Source: Alphaproteobacteria bacterium
GTDB taxonomy: Bacteria; Pseudomonadota; Alphaproteobacteria; UBA8366; Aestuariispiraceae
DNA: 64,000 bases
Reading direction: 5' to 3'
Assembly: GCA_033344895.1 (NCBI GenBank)
Contig: JAWPMN010000001.1
Coordinates: 1,116,001 to 1,180,000 of the forward strand
Part shown: positions 26,806-36,282 of the stretch, in pieces
Position numbering within the stretch: position 1 is the stretch's first letter
Layout of the letters: every line of letters begins with the position of its first letter
Made by a program: the position numbers and the translations under genes
Notes under the pieces: generated by a model
What the model was told of the DNA's origin: nothing
Seen by the model: only the letters and a program-made list of their open reading frames with translations
Databases searched by the model: none

Positions 26806-27492
26806 TCAGCCGGCGCCGCGCATGCCGCCGCGGAACGAGCGGAAGGCGCGCAGTCGGGCGGGAAGGAAATCGGCGACCTTCGCAACGCGGGCCTTCACCT
26901 TCGGCACCTGCATCACATTTTCGATGCGGCGTTCCAGGAACGCACGAGTCTCGGCGAATCCCTCCGACCGGTCATTCAACCAGCACAGCAATGTCGAAGA
27001 ATAGACGCCACTGAGCAGCATGCGTTTGGAATAGAAATTCCAGTCCGTCGACCGATCACCGGCGGCGAACCACATGTCGTCGACGGTGCGGTAAAGTAGC
27101 TGCAGCGCCAGCCCGGCATTCTGCGGCTTCGACAGGACGGTCAGTCCGCGGCGGATGGCCTCCCGGTCCTGCGCGTTCTGCTCCAGCCGGGTCATCACTG
27201 CCGTCGCAATGCGCTCTCGAATCTTCAGGGATTCAAGGTCGCACGCCTCCAGCGCCGCCATCATCCGGCGGTCGGCCAGTTTCGAATGCCATGCAATCAT
27301 GTCCCGCGCCGCGCCGGGGAAAAGCGCATCCGCGTCCTTGCGATCGATTCCCAGATCGTCAGCGGCGCGCATCAGCGCCGTGCGTGTCCATCCATCGAAC
27401 GGGACATGGGTCACGGCCGCCTCGATCAGGCGGTCGCGGATCTCGCGGGTATCCTCCGGCATGTCGCCGCTTTCGGTCTCAGCCTTCGTCAT
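26806..27492 (-). CDS. COQ9 family protein
   Basis: This is a 228-residue protein with a TetR-like N-terminal helical part (DRLIEAAVTHVPFDGWTRTA) and a COQ9 domain (TDWNFYSKRMLLSGVYSSTL). In mitochondria COQ9 binds lipid and assists ubiquinone hydroxylation by COQ7; the bacterial protein is assumed to act in the same pathway. It overlaps the peptide deformylase gene by 14 bases, with GAGGAG inside that gene as ribosome site. ubiG, another ubiquinone gene, lies 2.5 kb away on the same strand. Confidence 0.9.
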   Translation of the reverse strand: MTKAETESGDMPEDTREIRDRLIEAAVTHVPFDGWTRTALMRAADDLGIDRKDADALFPGAARDMIAWHSKLADRRMMAALEACDLESLKIRERIATAVMTRLEQNAQDREAIRRGLTVLSKPQNAGLALQLLYRTVDDMWFAAGDRSTDWNFYSKRMLLSGVYSSTLLCWLNDRSEGFAETRAFLERRIENVMQVPKVKARVAKVADFLPARLRAFRSFRGGMRGAG

Positions 27493-28081
27493 AATCCGGC
27501 TCCTCTTCGTCGTCCTCGGGTTCCGGCGGCAGCCCCATCAGGCGTCGGGCCTTCTCCGGCATGCCGTGTCGAAGCTCCTCTCTGAACAGCAGTAAGGATA
27601 GATCATCCATGCGTTGAGGGTACAGGACACCGTCCAAATGGTCGCATTCATGCTGAACCACCCGGGCGTGGAATCCGGAAATCTCCTGATCGATCCCTGT
27701 TCCGTCCGGCGTTTCAGCGCGCAGTCGGATCTTCGTCACCCGTGGCACCAGGCCCAGCATGCCGGGAACGGACAGGCAGCCCTCCCAGTCATAGGCGATT
27801 TCGTCCGTCAGTGGCTCAATTTCCGGATTGATCAGGGCCGTCAACGGAACATCCCCTCCCTCTTCATCGTCCTTCCGGCGCCCGGCGGAAACGAAATAGA
27901 CCACGGCCCGCAGCGGCACATGTACCTGCGGGGCCGCCAGTCCGGTGCCATCGGCATCGTCCATCGTATCGACCATGTCGTCCAGCAGGGCCAGGATGTC
28001 CGGCGAATCCGCATCCGGGATCGATTCCGCAACCTGCCGCAGAACAGGATGCCCCATCCTGGCGATTTTCAGAATTGCCAT
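27479..28081 (-). CDS. def: Peptide deformylase
   Basis: This 200-residue enzyme removes the formyl group from nascent proteins. All three motifs are intact: GTGLAAPQV, EGCLSVPG and QHECDHLDG, giving the metal ligands Cys, His and His. It has an acidic insertion (RRKDDEEGGD) and a very acidic C-terminal tail, which the usual 170-residue enzyme lacks. It is coupled to the COQ9-family gene. A second def elsewhere in the genome is possible. Confidence 0.93.
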   Translation of the reverse strand: MAILKIARMGHPVLRQVAESIPDADSPDILALLDDMVDTMDDADGTGLAAPQVHVPLRAVVYFVSAGRRKDDEEGGDVPLTALINPEIEPLTDEIAYDWEGCLSVPGMLGLVPRVTKIRLRAETPDGTGIDQEISGFHARVVQHECDHLDGVLYPQRMDDLSLLLFREELRHGMPEKARRLMGLPPEPEDDEEEPDYDEG

Positions 28082-28242
28082 CGAATGCTCCTTCGCAACG
28101 CCCGGAACTCCGGCGTCATTGGGGGTTCACAAATCTGGTCCCCGGTGGTATACGCCCGCATCCGGTCGGGGGACAGCCCCTGCCAACCGTATTTTATTGC
28201 GGTACTACCAACTTCAATCGCTTGAAAGGCGGGTGAAAGCAA

Positions 28243-28446
28243 GTGCAGGTCATCGTTCGCGATAACAACGTCGATCAGGCCCTTCGTGCGCTGAAGAAAA
28301 AGCTGCAGCGTGAAGGCGTCTTCCGGGAAATGAAACTCCGTCGGCATTTTGAAAAGCCGTCCGAGAAGAAGGCCCGGGAGAAGGCGGAAGCGCAGCGGCG
28401 CCACCGCAAACTTCTGCGGAAGCGCCTCGAGCGTGAAGGGTTCTAG
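28243..28446 (+). CDS. rpsU: 30S ribosomal protein S21
   Basis: This is a 67-residue basic protein with the S21 signature [18 protein letters not shown] and a C-terminal [15 protein letters not shown] is the start codon. It is transcribed alone, divergently from def, and ends in a strong intrinsic terminator 54 bases downstream. Confidence 0.95.
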   Translation: MQVIVRDNNVDQALRALKKKLQREGVFREMKLRRHFEKPSEKKAREKAEAQRRHRKLLRKRLEREGF

Positions 28447-28500
28447 TCTTCGGACCTGACTTCCGATCCGCCCCGGCGGACCGGACCGAGGTTTAGCGGA

Positions 28501-28535
28501 AACGCTCTCGATCTCTCGAGGGCGTTTTTGCTTTT
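28501..28535 (+). terminator. Intrinsic terminator of rpsU
   Basis: The arms AACGCTCTCGA and TCGAGGGCGTT form an 11-pair stem with one T-G wobble and a four-base loop, followed by TTTTTGCTTTT. It ends 17 bases before the convergent exporter gene stop. Confidence 0.9.
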
Positions 28536-28551
28536 CCGGACCTATTTCAGG

Positions 28552-29748
28552 TCAGGCGTGTTCCTCGATCGGGTCCGCACGCAGCACCACCAGGGCCGCA
28601 AGCAACGAAATCACGGACGCACCCAGCATCAGGATGAGCAGGCCCGGCGCGGCATTTTGCGGGGTCAGCAGAACACCGGCCAGGGTCGACAGAACCGCGC
28701 CGGTACCGACGGTCATCGCCCCGGACAGACCCGCCGCGCTTCCGGCCAGGCTGGGGTTGACCGACATGATACCGGCATTGCTGCTGGGGTTGGTGATGCC
28801 ATTGCCGATCCCGACGCAGATCGTTGCCGCGAAATACAGCAGCGGATCGACGATCCCGGCCAGAACCAGTGCCAGCCCGACGCCCAGCCCGGCACAGGCA
28901 ATCAGGCGGCCCGCCACCATCATTCCCGCCAGCGGAAAACGCGACGAAAACCGCCCGGACAGAAAGCTGCCGAACAGAAAGCCGCCAGTAATCGAACCCA
29001 TGCAGATCCCAAGGACCGAGGGCGACATGCCGAAATGCGCGACCGCGACCAGCGGGACGCCGGCCAGGAAGGTGAAGAAGGCACCGATGGAAAACGCCGA
29101 GCAGCAGGCAAAACCCCAGAATCGGCGCGACCCGAGGACCGTCGGATAGGTCCGGAACTGGCTGAGGAAGGAACGGGACCGATTGCGGTTGGTTTCCCGC
29201 ATATCCATCCAGCAGACGACCAGCAGGACCGCCCCCGCCCCGGCATAAAAAAGAAAGTTCGAGCGCCAGCCGAACGTCTCGTCCAGTACGCCGCCGATCA
29301 GCGGGCCGGTCATCGGCATGACGGCCATGGCCATGCTGATGAAGCCCAAGCGGCTGGCGGCGTCTCGCGGTCCGAACGTGTCACGCACCACAGACAGGGA
29401 GATACCCCACCCTGCGACGATCACCCCCTGCAGCATTCGGAAGGCCAGAAACGTCTCGACATCATCCGTGGTCGCGCAAATCAGCGACGCGGCCAGAAAT
29501 ATCGCAAGTGCCGCCAGAATCACCGGCCGCCGCCCGAACCTGTCCGACAAAGGCCCGATCACCAGTTGCAGCCCCGCGGTCACCGCCAGATAGCCGGAAA
29601 TGGCAAAACTGATCGCCGCGTAATCCACGTTGAAATGCCGGGCCATGCCGGCAAGCGACGGCAGGAACATGTTCAGCGACAGGGTCGACAGCGCCGTCAA
29701 GGCGACCAGCGTTGCGAAACGGGGCGGGTTTGTGGCGGCATGCGGCAT
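28552..29748 (-). CDS. Bcr/CflA-type multidrug MFS exporter
   Basis: This is a 398-residue twelve-helix transporter of the DHA1 family. The loop 2-3 motif GPLSDRFGRRPV and the stretch MPMTGPLIGGVLDETFGWR identify the Bcr/CflA drug-export group. The ATG at 29748 is preceded by GGAAA. Its 5' leader contains a short ORF with a good ribosome site and an intrinsic terminator, which suggests that expression depends on read-through. Confidence 0.92.
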   Translation of the reverse strand: MPHAATNPPRFATLVALTALSTLSLNMFLPSLAGMARHFNVDYAAISFAISGYLAVTAGLQLVIGPLSDRFGRRPVILAALAIFLAASLICATTDDVETFLAFRMLQGVIVAGWGISLSVVRDTFGPRDAASRLGFISMAMAVMPMTGPLIGGVLDETFGWRSNFLFYAGAGAVLLVVCWMDMRETNRNRSRSFLSQFRTYPTVLGSRRFWGFACCSAFSIGAFFTFLAGVPLVAVAHFGMSPSVLGICMGSITGGFLFGSFLSGRFSSRFPLAGMMVAGRLIACAGLGVGLALVLAGIVDPLLYFAATICVGIGNGITNPSSNAGIMSVNPSLAGSAAGLSGAMTVGTGAVLSTLAGVLLTPQNAAPGLLILMLGASVISLLAALVVLRADPIEEHA

Positions 29749-29781
29749 TGGATTTCCAATTGGCGGGGCAGACGAAAGGCG

Positions 29782-29808
29782 AAAAAAAACCTCCGACAGG
29801 ATCGGAGG
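29782..29808 (-). terminator. Intrinsic terminator in the exporter leader (candidate attenuator)
   Basis: On the minus strand CCTCCGA and TCGGAGG form a perfect seven-pair stem around a five-base loop, followed by eight T residues. It lies 33 bases before the exporter start and 24 bases after the leader ORF stop. It could also end the ubiG transcript, which stops about 155 bases upstream. Confidence 0.85.
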
Positions 29809-29832
29809 CGCAGACCGGACAGGCAGGGCCCG

Positions 29833-29880
29833 TTATCGGTCCATGCGCCTGCTTCCCACGAGTACGACACCAGTATTCAT
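29833..29880 (-). CDS. Leader peptide ORF upstream of the exporter
   Basis: This 15-codon ORF encodes MNTGVVLVGSRRMDR. AAAGGGG lies eight bases before the ATG. It fits between the ubiG stop and the terminator that precedes the exporter. The arrangement (short translated ORF, intrinsic terminator, drug-efflux gene) is that of known antibiotic-responsive attenuators, in which ribosome stalling on the leader prevents termination. No explicit anti-terminator pairing was found by eye, so the mechanism is inferred. Confidence 0.5.
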   Translation of the reverse strand: MNTGVVLVGSRRMDR

Positions 29881-29964
29881 GGACAAAACCCCTTTCTGCA
29901 TCGGGCAGCGCCGATCAGCGGCATCAACGCTATCACGGCTGGTGGTGGCGGGGAACGGAAAGTC

Positions 29965-30717
29965 CTATCGGGGTTTGACCGCAAACGCGAGATAGTTCAC
30001 GGCGACGTCGCGCGGGGCGAGGTGGAATTCGTCCCTTACCGGGCTGTAAGCCATGCCGCACAGGTCGGAAATCTCCATGCCTGTGGGACGCAATCCGGCC
30101 GCCAGTTCGGACGGCTTGACGAATTTCCGCCAGTTATGGGTGCCCCTCGGCAGCCAGCGCAGAATGTATTCCGCTCCGACGATCCCCATCGCAAAGGACT
30201 TTGCCGTCCGATTGAAGGTCGAAAGAGCCATCGCGCCGCCCGGCCGGACCAGCGCCGCGGCATCGGCCAGGAAGCCATGCAGGTCTGCGACATGCTCGAC
30301 CACTTCCATGTTGATCACGGCGTCGAACTGCGCCCCTTCCTCCACCAGCTCGTCCGCGGTGGCGTGGCGGTAGCGGATGTCGAGGCCCATCCGCTCCGCA
30401 TGGTTCAGAGCGATGTCGATCGATCGACCGGTGGCATCGACACCGGTGACATCCGCCCCCAAACGGGACAGCGGCTCGCAGATCAGGCCGCCACCGCAAC
30501 CGATATCGCAGACCTTCAGACCGGCCAGCGGCTTTGGCTTCAGCGGATCGCGACCGAACCGCGCGCATAACCGGTCGCGGATATAGCCGATGCGGACCGG
30601 ATTCAGCATGTGCAGCGGCTTGAATTCGCCCTCGGCGTCCCACCACTGGTCGGCAATGGCGGCGAATTTCTCGATTTCGTCCGGATCGACGGTCGCTGTG
30701 GCTGTTTTCGCTGTCAT
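29965..30717 (-). CDS. ubiG: Ubiquinone biosynthesis O-methyltransferase UbiG
   Basis: This 250-residue SAM-dependent enzyme catalyses both O-methylations in ubiquinone synthesis. It has the SAM motif VCDIGCGGGLICEPL and the UbiG-specific stretches ADQWWDAEGEFKPLHMLNP and GTHNWRKFVKPSEL. It diverges from lysC, with 150 bases between the starts. Confidence 0.96.
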   Translation of the reverse strand: MTAKTATATVDPDEIEKFAAIADQWWDAEGEFKPLHMLNPVRIGYIRDRLCARFGRDPLKPKPLAGLKVCDIGCGGGLICEPLSRLGADVTGVDATGRSIDIALNHAERMGLDIRYRHATADELVEEGAQFDAVINMEVVEHVADLHGFLADAAALVRPGGAMALSTFNRTAKSFAMGIVGAEYILRWLPRGTHNWRKFVKPSELAAGLRPTGMEISDLCGMAYSPVRDEFHLAPRDVAVNYLAFAVKPR

Positions 30718-30867
30718 GGCGCGGATAATCCCGGTTTTTGCTGACGCTTGCCCTTGCCTAGGCTACGGCATCCGAGTATGGATACGCCGCCCGCGCCGGG
30801 CAAGCGGCAGTCCGCCGCAGCGAGGCCGGAACCCTGGTCATCCTTCGAAGAAAGCGATCCCGAAAAG

Positions 30868-32088
30868 ATGGCGCGTATCGTTATGAAATTCGGCGGAACG
30901 TCCGTTGCCGATATCGGCCGGATCGAAAACGCCGCCCGCCGCGTGCTGCGCGAAGTCGAGGCCGGCAATGAAGTCGCCGTCGTCGTCTCCGCCATGGCCG
31001 GCGTAACCAATCAGCTGGTCGGTTACGTTCAGGAAACATCGAAGATTTACGATGCCCGCGAATACGACGCCATCGTCGCGTCGGGTGAGCAGGTGACGGC
31101 CGGCTTGATGGCGCTGCGCCTGCAGGAATTGGGCGTGTCGGCACGGTCCTGGCTGGGTTGGCAGATCCCGATCCGCACCAATGAAGTCCACGGCAAGGCG
31201 CGGATCGAAGATATCGACGGGACGGAAATCGTCCGCCGCTTCGGTGAAGGTCAGGTTGCCGTTATTGCCGGATTCCAGGGGGTTTCGCCGAACAACCGCA
31301 TCGCGACGCTTGGGCGTGGCGGCTCGGACACGTCCGCGGTCGCGGTCGCGGCGGCCCTGAAGGCCGACCGATGTGATATCTATACCGATGTCGACGGCGT
31401 TTACACGACAGATCCCCGGATCGTCCCGAAAGCGCGTAAGATCGAGAAGATCAGTCACGAGGAAATGCTGGAGATGGCGTCGCTGGGGGCGAAGGTCCTG
31501 CAGACGCGCTCCGTCGAGATTGCCATGAACCATGGCGTGCGGCTGCAAGTTCTGTCCTCCTTCGAGGACAAGCCGGGCACGCTGGTCGTAGACGAGGAAG
31601 AGATCGTGGAACAGCAAGTCGTTAGCGGTATCGCCTACAGCCGGGACGAAGCCAAGATCACCCTGGTCAAAGTCGCCGACAAACCGGGCGTGGCCGCCAA
31701 TATCTTCGGCCCGCTGACGGATGCGTCGATCAATGTCGACATGATCGTCCAGTCGGTCTCGCCGGATGGCGAGCGCACCGACATGACCTTCACCGTCGCG
31801 CGCACCGATCTGGACCGCGCGGTGGAAGTCCTGAAGTCGAATCATGACAAGATCGGCTACGAAAGCCTTCTGTCGGATGGCGATGTCGTAAAAATTTCGG
31901 TCATCGGCGTTGGCATGCGCAGCCACGCCGGTGTCGCCCAGACCATGTTCCGCACCCTTGCGGAGAAGGGCATCAATATCCAAGTCATCTCTACCAGCGA
32001 GATCAAGATCTCGACGCTGGTAGCCGAGGAATATGCCGAATTGGCGATGCGCGCGCTGCACACGGCCTACGGGCTGGACGCCGCGTAA
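30868..32088 (+). CDS. lysC: Aspartate kinase LysC
   Basis: This 406-residue enzyme phosphorylates aspartate at the head of lysine, threonine and methionine synthesis. It opens MARIVMKFGGTSVADI, has the substrate block GRGGSDTSAVAVAAAL and two C-terminal ACT regions (ITLVKVADKPGVAANIF and ISVIGVGMRSHAGV) for feedback inhibition. The start is the usual one for the family; longer frames exist but add unrelated residues. The ribosome site is weak (GAAGAAAG). Confidence 0.96.
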   Translation: MARIVMKFGGTSVADIGRIENAARRVLREVEAGNEVAVVVSAMAGVTNQLVGYVQETSKIYDAREYDAIVASGEQVTAGLMALRLQELGVSARSWLGWQIPIRTNEVHGKARIEDIDGTEIVRRFGEGQVAVIAGFQGVSPNNRIATLGRGGSDTSAVAVAAALKADRCDIYTDVDGVYTTDPRIVPKARKIEKISHEEMLEMASLGAKVLQTRSVEIAMNHGVRLQVLSSFEDKPGTLVVDEEEIVEQQVVSGIAYSRDEAKITLVKVADKPGVAANIFGPLTDASINVDMIVQSVSPDGERTDMTFTVARTDLDRAVEVLKSNHDKIGYESLLSDGDVVKISVIGVGMRSHAGVAQTMFRTLAEKGINIQVISTSEIKISTLVAEEYAELAMRALHTAYGLDAA

Positions 32089-32222
32089 GACGTCGCGGGG
32101 GAACGACGGGCATTCAAGAAACCGTCGCAGCAAATGACAACAAGCGGGTCGGGGGTCGGACTGCCGGACGTTTTGTCCGGCGGCGACGTACGACCTGATT
32201 TGACACTGGACGGGACGGCCCG

Positions 32223-34502
32223 ATGGACGGGGACAGCGTGACCGCGACGGCAAACTGGGCAGGACCGCGCAAGCTCTTGCGGCGGCTGCGCGACGTCATG
32301 GCCGGGCCCGGCGATGCCCAGGAACGGCTGGACAAGATCGCCAAGCTGATTGCCGCCGATCTGGTTGCGGAGGTCTGCTCGATCTATGTGCGCCGTGCCG
32401 GCGACGTGCTGGAACTCTTCGCAACCCAGGGCCTGAAACCTGAAGCGGTGCACAATACCCGCCTGCGGGTCGGGGAAGGCATTGTCGGCGCCGTGGCCGC
32501 GGACAGCCGCCCGATCGCCCTGGCGGAAGCCAACAAGCATCCGAACTTCGCCTACCGCCCCGAAACGGGTGAGGAGATCTATACCTCCATGATGGGGGTA
32601 CCGATCCTGCGCGGGGGCCGCATGCTGGGCGTTCTCGCCGTGCAGAACCGCACCAAGCGGCACTATACCGATGAAGAGGTGGAGACGCTGGAAACCGTCT
32701 CCATGGTCGTTGCCGAAATGGTTGTCGGCGGCGAACTGATCGGGGCGGCGGAACAGAACCCGGCGGACGGAATCGGCCTGAAGCCGTTGCGACTGGAAGG
32801 CATCCGCCTCAATGGCGGGCTGGCACTGGGGCGGGCGGTTCTGCATCGTCCCGAAATCCCGGTCGGCCGCACCGTCGCGGAGGATGCCGAGGAAGAGAAG
32901 CATCGTCTGGAAACCGCACTGGACAGCATGCATCGCCGTCTCGACGACATGCTGGCGGCGGCGGATGCCGACGGGCCCGGCGATCACATCGATATCCTGA
33001 AGACCTATCGCATGTTCGCGAAGGACAAGGGGTGGATCCGGCGCATCGTCGAGAATATCGACAACGGCCTGACCGCGGAAGGCGCGGTGGTGCGTGTACA
33101 GGACGATACCCGGGCCCGGATGAAGAAGGTCGATGACGCCTATCTGCGCGAACGCCTTCTGGACCTTGAAGATCTGGCCTTCAGGCTGCTGCAGCACCTG
33201 TCCGGTGAGACCGGGGCGAACAAGAACCTGCCCGAAGACACGATTCTGATTGCGCGAAATCTAGGACCGGCGGACCTGCTGGATTACGACCGGGCGCATC
33301 TGCGGGCGCTGATCCTGGAGGAAGGATCCAGCACGTCGCATGTGGCAATCGTCGCCAAGGCGCTGCAGATCCCGGTGGTCGGCCGGGTCAAGAACATCCT
33401 GGACCGGGTCGAGCCGATGGACACCATCCTGGTCGATGGCGGCAATGCGCTGTGCTACATCCGGCCCGGCGACGAGGTTTTGTCGGCGTTCCAGTACTCG
33501 ATGCGGATGTTCGAGGAAAAGCGCGCGGCCTATCTGGCGGCGAAGGACCTTCCCTCGATCACGCGCGACGGCGTCGAAATCTCTCTCATGATGAATGCCG
33601 GGCTGCTGATCGACATGGTGCATCTGCATGCGACCGGCGCCAAGGGCATCGGCCTGTACCGGACCGAAGTGCCGTTCATGGTGCGCTCCGACTTTCCCGA
33701 CACGGCGACCCAGGCGGATCTGTACAGCAAGATCATGGACCAGGCAGAGGGCAAGCCGATCACCTTCCGCACGCTGGATATCGGTGGCGACAAGGTGCTG
33801 CCCTATTTCCAGGAGGCGGAGGAGGAAAACCCGGCCATGGGATGGCGCGCCATCCGGATCGCCATCGACCGGCCCGGCCTGTTGCGCGGCCAGTTGCGCG
33901 CCCTGATCCAGGCCAGCGCCGGGCGGCCCTTGCGCGTCATGTTCCCGATGATCGCAAATACCGATGAATTCGTTCAGGCACGCGCCATGCTGGACAAGGA
34001 ACTGGGCCGTGCGGCGCAGCGCGGCATGACGCTGCCCGAACGCATCGAGATCGGCGCGATGCTGGAAGTCCCGTCGCTGATCTACCAGCTGGACACGCTG
34101 GGGCCGAAAGCCGATTTTGTTTCGGTCGGAAGCAATGACCTGTTGCAGTTCCTGTTCGCTAGTGATCGGGGCAATCCACGGCTGGACGGCCGTTACGACA
34201 GTCTGTCCGCCCCGGTTCTGAACGTGATGCGGGATATCGTTCGCCGATCCGACGCGGCCGGGCTGGAACTTTCCGTGTGCGGAGAGATGGCAGGCAACCC
34301 ATTGGATGCTCTGGCGCTGATCGGGTTGGGGATCCGGAGGCTGTCCATGTCTCCCGGTAACATTGGCCCGGTGCGTGATGCGGTGCGCGGCGCGGATTCC
34401 CAGCGGCTCGCCGACTTTACCGACACCCTGACCCGCCGCACCGACCGGTCCCTGCGTCAGGCCATGGCCGATTTCGCCCGCGACCACGGAATCCCGGTAT
34501 AG
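32223..34502 (+). CDS. ptsP: PtsP, enzyme I of the nitrogen PTS
   Basis: This is a 759-residue cytoplasmic phosphotransferase. Residues 1-165 form a GAF domain (ICS/YVRR region to ENMV-type helices). The enzyme I part follows, with phosphorylated His373 in SSTSHVAIVAKAL and the PEP-binding C-terminal motif VSVGSNDLLQFLFASDRGN. It passes phosphate from PEP to NPr and EIIA-Ntr and links nitrogen status to potassium and stress control. It lies 134 bases after lysC, possibly with its own promoter. glnK and amtB in the same window belong to the same physiological theme. Confidence 0.95.
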   Translation: MDGDSVTATANWAGPRKLLRRLRDVMAGPGDAQERLDKIAKLIAADLVAEVCSIYVRRAGDVLELFATQGLKPEAVHNTRLRVGEGIVGAVAADSRPIALAEANKHPNFAYRPETGEEIYTSMMGVPILRGGRMLGVLAVQNRTKRHYTDEEVETLETVSMVVAEMVVGGELIGAAEQNPADGIGLKPLRLEGIRLNGGLALGRAVLHRPEIPVGRTVAEDAEEEKHRLETALDSMHRRLDDMLAAADADGPGDHIDILKTYRMFAKDKGWIRRIVENIDNGLTAEGAVVRVQDDTRARMKKVDDAYLRERLLDLEDLAFRLLQHLSGETGANKNLPEDTILIARNLGPADLLDYDRAHLRALILEEGSSTSHVAIVAKALQIPVVGRVKNILDRVEPMDTILVDGGNALCYIRPGDEVLSAFQYSMRMFEEKRAAYLAAKDLPSITRDGVEISLMMNAGLLIDMVHLHATGAKGIGLYRTEVPFMVRSDFPDTATQADLYSKIMDQAEGKPITFRTLDIGGDKVLPYFQEAEEENPAMGWRAIRIAIDRPGLLRGQLRALIQASAGRPLRVMFPMIANTDEFVQARAMLDKELGRAAQRGMTLPERIEIGAMLEVPSLIYQLDTLGPKADFVSVGSNDLLQFLFASDRGNPRLDGRYDSLSAPVLNVMRDIVRRSDAAGLELSVCGEMAGNPLDALALIGLGIRRLSMSPGNIGPVRDAVRGADSQRLADFTDTLTRRTDRSLRQAMADFARDHGIPV

Positions 34503-34648
34503 GGTAGAATTTATCCCGACAAAAAGTACGGGAAGTGGCTTTGCAATACGAAGCGAACCACGCCATACTGCCGACAAATCTGGGATTTCCGCGCCGCTGT
34601 GGATGTTGAACGGATGCCGTAGCCGGTGCATTACCAAGGTCGAGGCAC

Positions 34649-36157
34649 ATGAGAGCGTCTGCTCAGCAGCAGCATCCACGGCTTGTATCCGATTCCGAAC
34701 GGCCCGGCGCCGGTGTCGGCGCCATCCTGCGGGGTGCACGTCTGGCGCGCGACGAGGAATTGCGCGAGGTCGCTTCGGCCCTTCGCATTCGCCTGCCTTA
34801 TCTGGAGGCAATTGAGGAAGGTCGGATCGAGGACCTTCCTGGCGTCACATATGGGATCGGCTTTGTCCGCGGCTATGCCGAATATCTGGGGCTCGACGCA
34901 GCGGATATCGTCTCGCGGTTCAAGCTCGAAGCGCGCGGCATCGACAAGCGCACACAGCTGCACTTCCCGGAGCCTCTTCCCGGCAATCGCGTTCCGGGCG
35001 CGGCGCTGCTTCTGCTGGTCCTGATCCTTGCCGGAGGCGTTTATGGCGGCTGGCTCTACACGACCTCCCAGAACATGACCTTCACGGAGGCGGTCGAAGC
35101 GCTTCCGCAGCGGTTCCAGGAAATGCTGGCCGGGGAAGACGCAGCCGAAACCGCGGCCCGTCCGTCCGTCGAAGAAGCCGCGCCCGTGACACCTCCCGCC
35201 GTGCCGAAGCCGGAAGCGGCGGAGGCGCCCGCACCGGCAGCGACCCCGGAAACCGAGACGGAACAATCGGCAACGACGGGGGAAGACACCCCACCGCCCA
35301 CGACGGAAGTTGATGTCTCCGCCCCGGTTCAGGAATCCGTTTCGGCGGCCACGGCGGATGCCGCGGCGGAACGTTCGGAACAACCATCACAGAGCGCGAC
35401 AGCCGCGAACGAACCGGCAGCCTCGCAATCGCCAGCACCGGAACCGGCCGCGACCGAAACGGCTGGATCGGAAACACCGGCCGTCGCCCAGCAGAACGTG
35501 ACGGTTGCGAATACAGCGGATACGGATACGGCGGCCACCGATACGGCAGCAAGACCGGCCGATCCGACCGGTGGGGCCGCTGCCGACACGACGATCCCGG
35601 CCCCGGAACCGGAAACGACCGCAAGCACGGCATCGATCACCGCCCCTGAAGCAGAACCGGCCCCGTCTGCAACCGAGACCGCGGCTGCGGAGGCGGGCTC
35701 AAACCAGGAGGCCGCGCCGGAAGCGCAGCCTGCCCAAACTGCGGCCGTTGCGCCGGAGTCCGAACCGTCGGCCGAATCCGCGATCGTCACCGAGGAGCTT
35801 TCCGCCCCGCCGCCGCTGCCGGAAGACACCGCACCGGCAAGCGCCGCAACAGCAGGCACGGAAACAGCAGCAACCGGAAACACGGCCCCTTCCGCCGGCT
35901 CCGGCGCCCGCATCATCATCCAGGCCACCAACGAGTCCTGGATTCAGGTTGTGGATGCGGGCGGCGACGTTCTGGTCGAAAAGCTGATGCTGATGGGTGA
36001 GATCTACCGCGTACCGGATCGTAAGGGGCTGAAGCTGAACACCGGTAATGCCGGGGCACTGAAGCTGATCGTAAACGGAACCCTGGCACCGCCGCTGAGC
36101 ACCGAGCCGGAGGTCATGCGCAACATCGATCTCTCACCGCAGGCGCTGACACAATAG
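34649..36157 (+). CDS. RodZ-like membrane protein with HTH and DUF4115
   Basis: This is a 502-residue bitopic protein. A RodZ-type helix-turn-helix occupies residues 20-95 (GAILRGARLARDEELREVAS, then GIGFVRGYAEYLGLD), followed by a transmembrane segment at about 115-135. A very long Ala/Pro/Thr/Glu linker of repeated AETA and PAT motifs runs to about residue 415. The C-terminal DUF4115 domain (IIIQATNESWIQVVDAGGD) is periplasmic. RodZ links MreB to the envelope in rod-shape control. The linker is much longer than in E. coli. Confidence 0.88.
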   Translation: MRASAQQQHPRLVSDSERPGAGVGAILRGARLARDEELREVASALRIRLPYLEAIEEGRIEDLPGVTYGIGFVRGYAEYLGLDAADIVSRFKLEARGIDKRTQLHFPEPLPGNRVPGAALLLLVLILAGGVYGGWLYTTSQNMTFTEAVEALPQRFQEMLAGEDAAETAARPSVEEAAPVTPPAVPKPEAAEAPAPAATPETETEQSATTGEDTPPPTTEVDVSAPVQESVSAATADAAAERSEQPSQSATAANEPAASQSPAPEPAATETAGSETPAVAQQNVTVANTADTDTAATDTAARPADPTGGAAADTTIPAPEPETTASTASITAPEAEPAPSATETAAAEAGSNQEAAPEAQPAQTAAVAPESEPSAESAIVTEELSAPPPLPEDTAPASAATAGTETAATGNTAPSAGSGARIIIQATNESWIQVVDAGGDVLVEKLMLMGEIYRVPDRKGLKLNTGNAGALKLIVNGTLAPPLSTEPEVMRNIDLSPQALTQ

Positions 36158-36282
36158 TTCCCCCGGCCGAAAATCAGGGTTCATCGCGGTCGGGCTGAGC
36201 CAAGACGCCGCGCGGCCCTTGATAATTCCGGCCCATGCGCGCATTTTCTGGCCATCGAAACCGGACGGACGAGACTGCCGAA

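Noticed and set aside
28528-30570. Long plus-strand frame opposite the exporter and ubiG
   Set aside because: The exporter and UbiG motifs are unambiguous on the other strand, and the plus-strand product has no domain-like pattern.
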